Source of the DNA: an uncultured Muribaculum sp.
GTDB taxonomy: Bacteria > Bacteroidota > Bacteroidia > Bacteroidales > Muribaculaceae
Assembly (NCBI GenBank): GCA_947573015.1
Contig: CANPDS010000107.1
Coordinates: 1-8,145, forward strand
Length of the DNA stretch: 8,145 bases
Direction: 5' to 3'
This document shows, one piece after another, positions 5,684-8,145 of this stretch; within the stretch, counting starts at the first letter, position 1, and every line of letters starts with the position of its first letter. Position numbers and translations under genes: made by a program. Under the pieces are notes generated by a model, which saw only the letters and a list, made by a program, of their open reading frames with translations, was not told where the DNA came from and did not search any database.

Positions 5684-5739
5684 TTAAAAAAGGAATCGCT
5701 ATCCTTACATACAATTTTTATGCAAAGATAGCGATTTCT
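5684..5739 (-). terminator. Terminator-like hairpin after nrdDG, overlapping the next promoter
   Basis: AATCGCTATC and GATAGCGATT form a perfect 10-bp inverted repeat (5694-5703 and 5727-5736), separated by a 23-nt loop. Two more pairs extend it beyond one mismatch. On the minus strand the stem is followed by CCTTTTTT, so it can end nrdDG transcripts about 35 bp after the nrdG stop. The large loop is unusual for a terminator. Half of the upstream arm is also part of the candidate promoter -7 box of the transporter operon, so the repeat could instead be a DNA operator. Confidence 0.5.
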
Positions 5740-5754
5740 GAATATTTCATCAGT
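5723..5754 (-). promoter_or_regulatory. Candidate promoter of the transporter-amgK-murU operon
   Basis: On the minus strand TATCTTTG (5730-5723) is an exact match to the Bacteroides -7 element TAnnTTTG. The -33 position, 20 bp upstream, is ACTG and matches TTTG only weakly (two of four). Transcription would start near 5716, about 46 nt before ATG 5670. It lies in the 100-bp gap after nrdG, so the recycling operon can be expressed apart from nrdDG. Confidence 0.45.
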
Positions 5755-5770
5755 GTGTGGCTGACTTTTT

Positions 5771-6262
5771 TCAGTTCCCACTCCAAAGAACCATCTCGCC
5801 TGAGGAAAGCGATAATCTCATATCAATCAATCGTTGATTTGACGAACCACGGAAGTGTAGCTTCATATCGCGTTCGGCTTCGATAAACGGGCCGTCGACA
5901 AGCACATCGATCAGCGGTAATAGCTCGCGGTATCGTGGCATTGCAGAGAGTTGTTCATAGGTGAAACCGGTATAGCACCAGAGTGTATATCCATCTTTAT
6001 TTATTGCAGCGGCAAGCTCAGCTACTCCTTCTGGTTGATACATCGGATCACCTCCTGACAGAGTGACATTGAAGTCCTGCTCACGTACTATTTCCATTAT
6101 CTCATCTACGGTCATCTCGGTACCACCATCAAAGTCCCATGACTGAGGATTGTGGCATCCTGGGCAATTATGCCCGCAACCGGCAAGATAGATAGAGGTA
6201 CGCAGTCCGGGGCCGTCAACTGATGTGCCGCCGACAATATCAAGCACACGAAGTGTAGCCAT
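5771..6262 (-). CDS. nrdG: Anaerobic ribonucleotide reductase activating protein (radical SAM)
   Basis: NrdG uses a [4Fe-4S] cluster and S-adenosylmethionine to make the glycyl radical on NrdD in the cytoplasm. The 163-residue length is normal for the family. The cluster motif is C-GHN-C-PG-C (Cys29, Cys33, Cys36), the spacing typical of glycyl-radical activases. GTSVDGPGLR (12-21) precedes it, LSGGDPM (68-74) contributes to SAM binding, and a WCYTGF strand (95-100) and DVLVDGPF (119-126) complete the family pattern. It begins 9 bp after the nrdD stop without a clear ribosome-binding site. An ATG 5 bp upstream is followed at once by TAA, so 6262 is the only sensible start. Both genes are surely co-transcribed. 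Confidence 0.96.
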   Translation of the reverse strand: MATLRVLDIVGGTSVDGPGLRTSIYLAGCGHNCPGCHNPQSWDFDGGTEMTVDEIMEIVREQDFNVTLSGGDPMYQPEGVAELAAAINKDGYTLWCYTGFTYEQLSAMPRYRELLPLIDVLVDGPFIEAERDMKLHFRGSSNQRLIDMRLSLSSGEMVLWSGN

Positions 6263-6271
6263 TACATTAGG

Positions 6272-8145
6272 TTATTTGTGTACCACACGGTCGTTGAGTT
6301 CGGCGAGCTTGGCGCTGTTCCATCGGTCGGTTGTGCCAACGAGATAGCCGGTAATGCGCTGTAGCTTGTCGATGGCATGGCTTCCGCAGTGGGGGCAGGT
6401 GTCGAGATTGTCCTGAGCATCCTCATAGCCACATTCCATGCAGCGGTTGCGGTTGTGATTGACGGAGCCATAGCCAATGTTGTATTTGTCCATCAGATCT
6501 ACGATATCGCTTATGGCCTCGGGATTGTGGGTTGCATCGCCGTCGATCTCTACATAGAAGATGTGGCCACCTCCGGTGAGGGCATGGTAGGGTGCCTCAA
6601 TTTTTGCCTTATGACGTGGTGAGCAGTGATAGTATACCGGCACATGGTTGGAATTGGTATAATATGTGCGGTCGGTGACGCCAGGAATGATGCCGAACGA
6701 TTTGCGGTCCTTCTTGGTGAACTTGCCGGAAAGTCCCTCGGCTGGAGTGGCCAGTACGGAGAAATTGTGTTGATAGCGTTCGGCAAATTCATTGACACGG
6801 CTACGCATGTGGCTTACAATCTTGAGACCAAGCTCTTGTGCTTCTTCGCTTTGACCATGGTGCACTCCTATAAGTGCCACGAGGCATTCTGCAAGTCCGA
6901 TAAAACCAATGCCGAGTGTGCCCTGATTTATAACACTCTCAATGGTGTCGCCGGGCTTGAGATTATCAGCTCCGATCCACAGGCGTGACATGAGCAGTGG
7001 GAACTGCTTTACGAGTGCTGTCTTCTGGAAGTCGAAACGGTCGCATAGCTGACGTGCTGTGATTTCCAGCACATCATCCAGACGCGAGAAAAAACGGTTG
7101 ATGCGTTCCTCTTTGTCCTGGATATTCATACACTCGATAGCGATGCGTACAATGTTTATTGTGGAGAAGCTCAGGTTGCCACGTCCTACGGAAGTTTTCT
7201 CGCCATAGCGGTTCTCGAACACTCGTGTGCGGCATCCCATTGTAGCTACTTCATACATATAACGTTCGGGATCGTCGGCGCGCCACTTCTCATGCTGGTT
7301 AAACGACGCATCAAGGTTGAGGAAATTTGGGAAGAATCGGCGTGCTGTTACCTTGCATGCAAGCTTGTAAAGATCGTAGTTGCGGTCGCCGGGCTTGTAG
7401 CTCACACCTGTCTTCTTTTTCCAGATCTGAATCGGGAATATGGCGGTAGCGCCATTGCCTACACCCTCATATGTTGTGTTGAGTATCTCGCGGATGATAC
7501 AGCGGCCTTCTGCTGATGTGTCGGTGCCGTAATTTATGGAGCTGAATACAACCTGATTGCCGCCACGGGAGTGGATGGTATTCATGTTGTGAATGAATGC
7601 CTCCATGGCTTGATGCACACGACCTACGGTTTCGTTTACAGCATGCTGTTTCATGCGCTCTTTGCCCTTCAATCCATCAAGCGGATGCTTGAGATAGTCG
7701 TCGATCGGAGCATTGTAGAGATCGCTCAGGTCTTCGCCGGAGAGAGATTCGAGAGTCTTTACTTCCTCGATATATGATGAGCGCACATATGGCGCGAGAT
7801 AGAAGTCGAATGCCGGAATTGCCTGGACACCATGCATTTCATTCTGTGCAGTCTCCTGTGAGATGCATCCGATTATGCTGGCGGTCTCTATGCGCTTGGC
7901 TGGGCGTGACTCACCGTGCCCTGCGGTGAAACCATATTTCAGAATCTTGTCAAGCGGATGCTGCACGCATGTGAGGCTTTTGGTGGGGTAATAATCCTTG
8001 TCGTGGATATGGAGATAGCCGTGGCGCACGGCCTCACGGGCTTCATGCGACAGCAGATAGTCATCAACAAACGGTTTTGTAGTCTCACTTGCGAATTTCA
8101 ACATCATACCGGCCGGAGAGTCGGTATTCATGTTGGCAATATAGC
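6272..8145 (-). CDS. nrdD: Anaerobic (class III) ribonucleoside-triphosphate reductase, 5'-truncated by the window
   Basis: NrdD reduces ribonucleoside triphosphates to deoxy forms without oxygen. About 623 residues are visible. The frame stays open through the window edge (Y-I-A-N before the Met at 8131), so that Met is internal and the true start, probably with an ATP-cone domain, lies outside. Numbering from that Met, conserved features are NTDSPAGMM (2-10), Cys55 in LTCVQHP, and Cys300 in MGCRTRV, the likely thiyl-radical cysteine. A C-terminal zinc site follows (Cys564, Cys567, Cys579, Cys582), then RITGYL with the radical glycine at Gly595 (codon 6347-6349). All catalytic residues I can check are present. 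It is followed by nrdG. Confidence 0.97.
   Translation of the reverse strand, partial: YIANMNTDSPAGMMLKFASETTKPFVDDYLLSHEAREAVRHGYLHIHDKDYYPTKSLTCVQHPLDKILKYGFTAGHGESRPAKRIETASIIGCISQETAQNEMHGVQAIPAFDFYLAPYVRSSYIEEVKTLESLSGEDLSDLYNAPIDDYLKHPLDGLKGKERMKQHAVNETVGRVHQAMEAFIHNMNTIHSRGGNQVVFSSINYGTDTSAEGRCIIREILNTTYEGVGNGATAIFPIQIWKKKTGVSYKPGDRNYDLYKLACKVTARRFFPNFLNLDASFNQHEKWRADDPERYMYEVATMGCRTRVFENRYGEKTSVGRGNLSFSTINIVRIAIECMNIQDKEERINRFFSRLDDVLEITARQLCDRFDFQKTALVKQFPLLMSRLWIGADNLKPGDTIESVINQGTLGIGFIGLAECLVALIGVHHGQSEEAQELGLKIVSHMRSRVNEFAERYQHNFSVLATPAEGLSGKFTKKDRKSFGIIPGVTDRTYYTNSNHVPVYYHCSPRHKAKIEAPYHALTGGGHIFYVEIDGDATHNPEAISDIVDLMDKYNIGYGSVNHNRNRCMECGYEDAQDNLDTCPHCGSHAIDKLQRITGYLVGTTDRWNSAKLAELNDRVVHK

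Noticed and set aside
5671..5781. A longer N-terminus for the EamA transporter, starting at ATG 5781 inside nrdG.
   Set aside because: The extra 37 residues are polar and unlike EamA N-termini, and they span the candidate promoter and terminator hairpin.
6626..6988. 120-residue plus-strand ORF antisense to nrdD.
   Set aside because: nrdD is certain in this interval and the antisense frame shows no independent evidence of coding.

Overview
The window looks like a chromosomal segment from a member of the order Bacteroidales (Bacteroidota), possibly Muribaculaceae or a relative. The reasons are the gene families and pairings, the rarity of Shine-Dalgarno sites, and two candidate promoters with the Bacteroides -7 element TAnnTTTG. 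The organism assignment is an inference from content, not a database match. I see no CRISPR array, tRNA, rRNA, insertion sequence or phage gene.

Layout. Positions 1-503 (+) hold the possible tail of an upstream gene, a small secreted protein of unknown function and a strong intrinsic terminator. Positions 601-1618 (-) hold an ECF-type sigma factor followed by an overlapping gene for a three-helix membrane protein, probably its regulator. Positions 1619-2060 are an AT-rich 442-bp intergenic region with several signals: a near-canonical ECF promoter for the sigma gene, a palindrome over its -35 box, a minus-strand terminator with no gene in front of it, and a housekeeping-type promoter facing the other way. 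Positions 2061-2489 (+) encode a small DUF4234-type membrane protein. Positions 2472-5670 (-) form a tight operon read as eamA-family transporter, amgK-like kinase fused to a RapZ C-terminal domain, and murU-like nucleotidyltransferase. Positions 5771-8145 (-) hold nrdG and a 5'-truncated nrdD, the anaerobic (class III) ribonucleotide reductase and its activase.

How the genes work together. NrdD and NrdG make deoxyribonucleotides without oxygen, which fits a strict anaerobe. The kinase and nucleotidyltransferase match AmgK and MurU, which turn free MurNAc into MurNAc-1-phosphate and then UDP-MurNAc in the cell-wall recycling route that bypasses de novo (fosfomycin-sensitive) synthesis. The standout feature is that the kinase carries the domain which, in enterobacterial RapZ, senses glucosamine-6-phosphate. 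This suggests a built-in amino-sugar sensor on a recycling kinase. The sigma factor and its membrane partner look like an autoregulated envelope- or stress-signalling unit.

The window also has unusual transcript-end architecture. The murU operon has no visible terminator before it runs antisense through the DUF4234 gene; the first good minus-strand terminator lies beyond that gene. A second terminator-like hairpin, after nrdG, overlaps the candidate promoter of the recycling operon.
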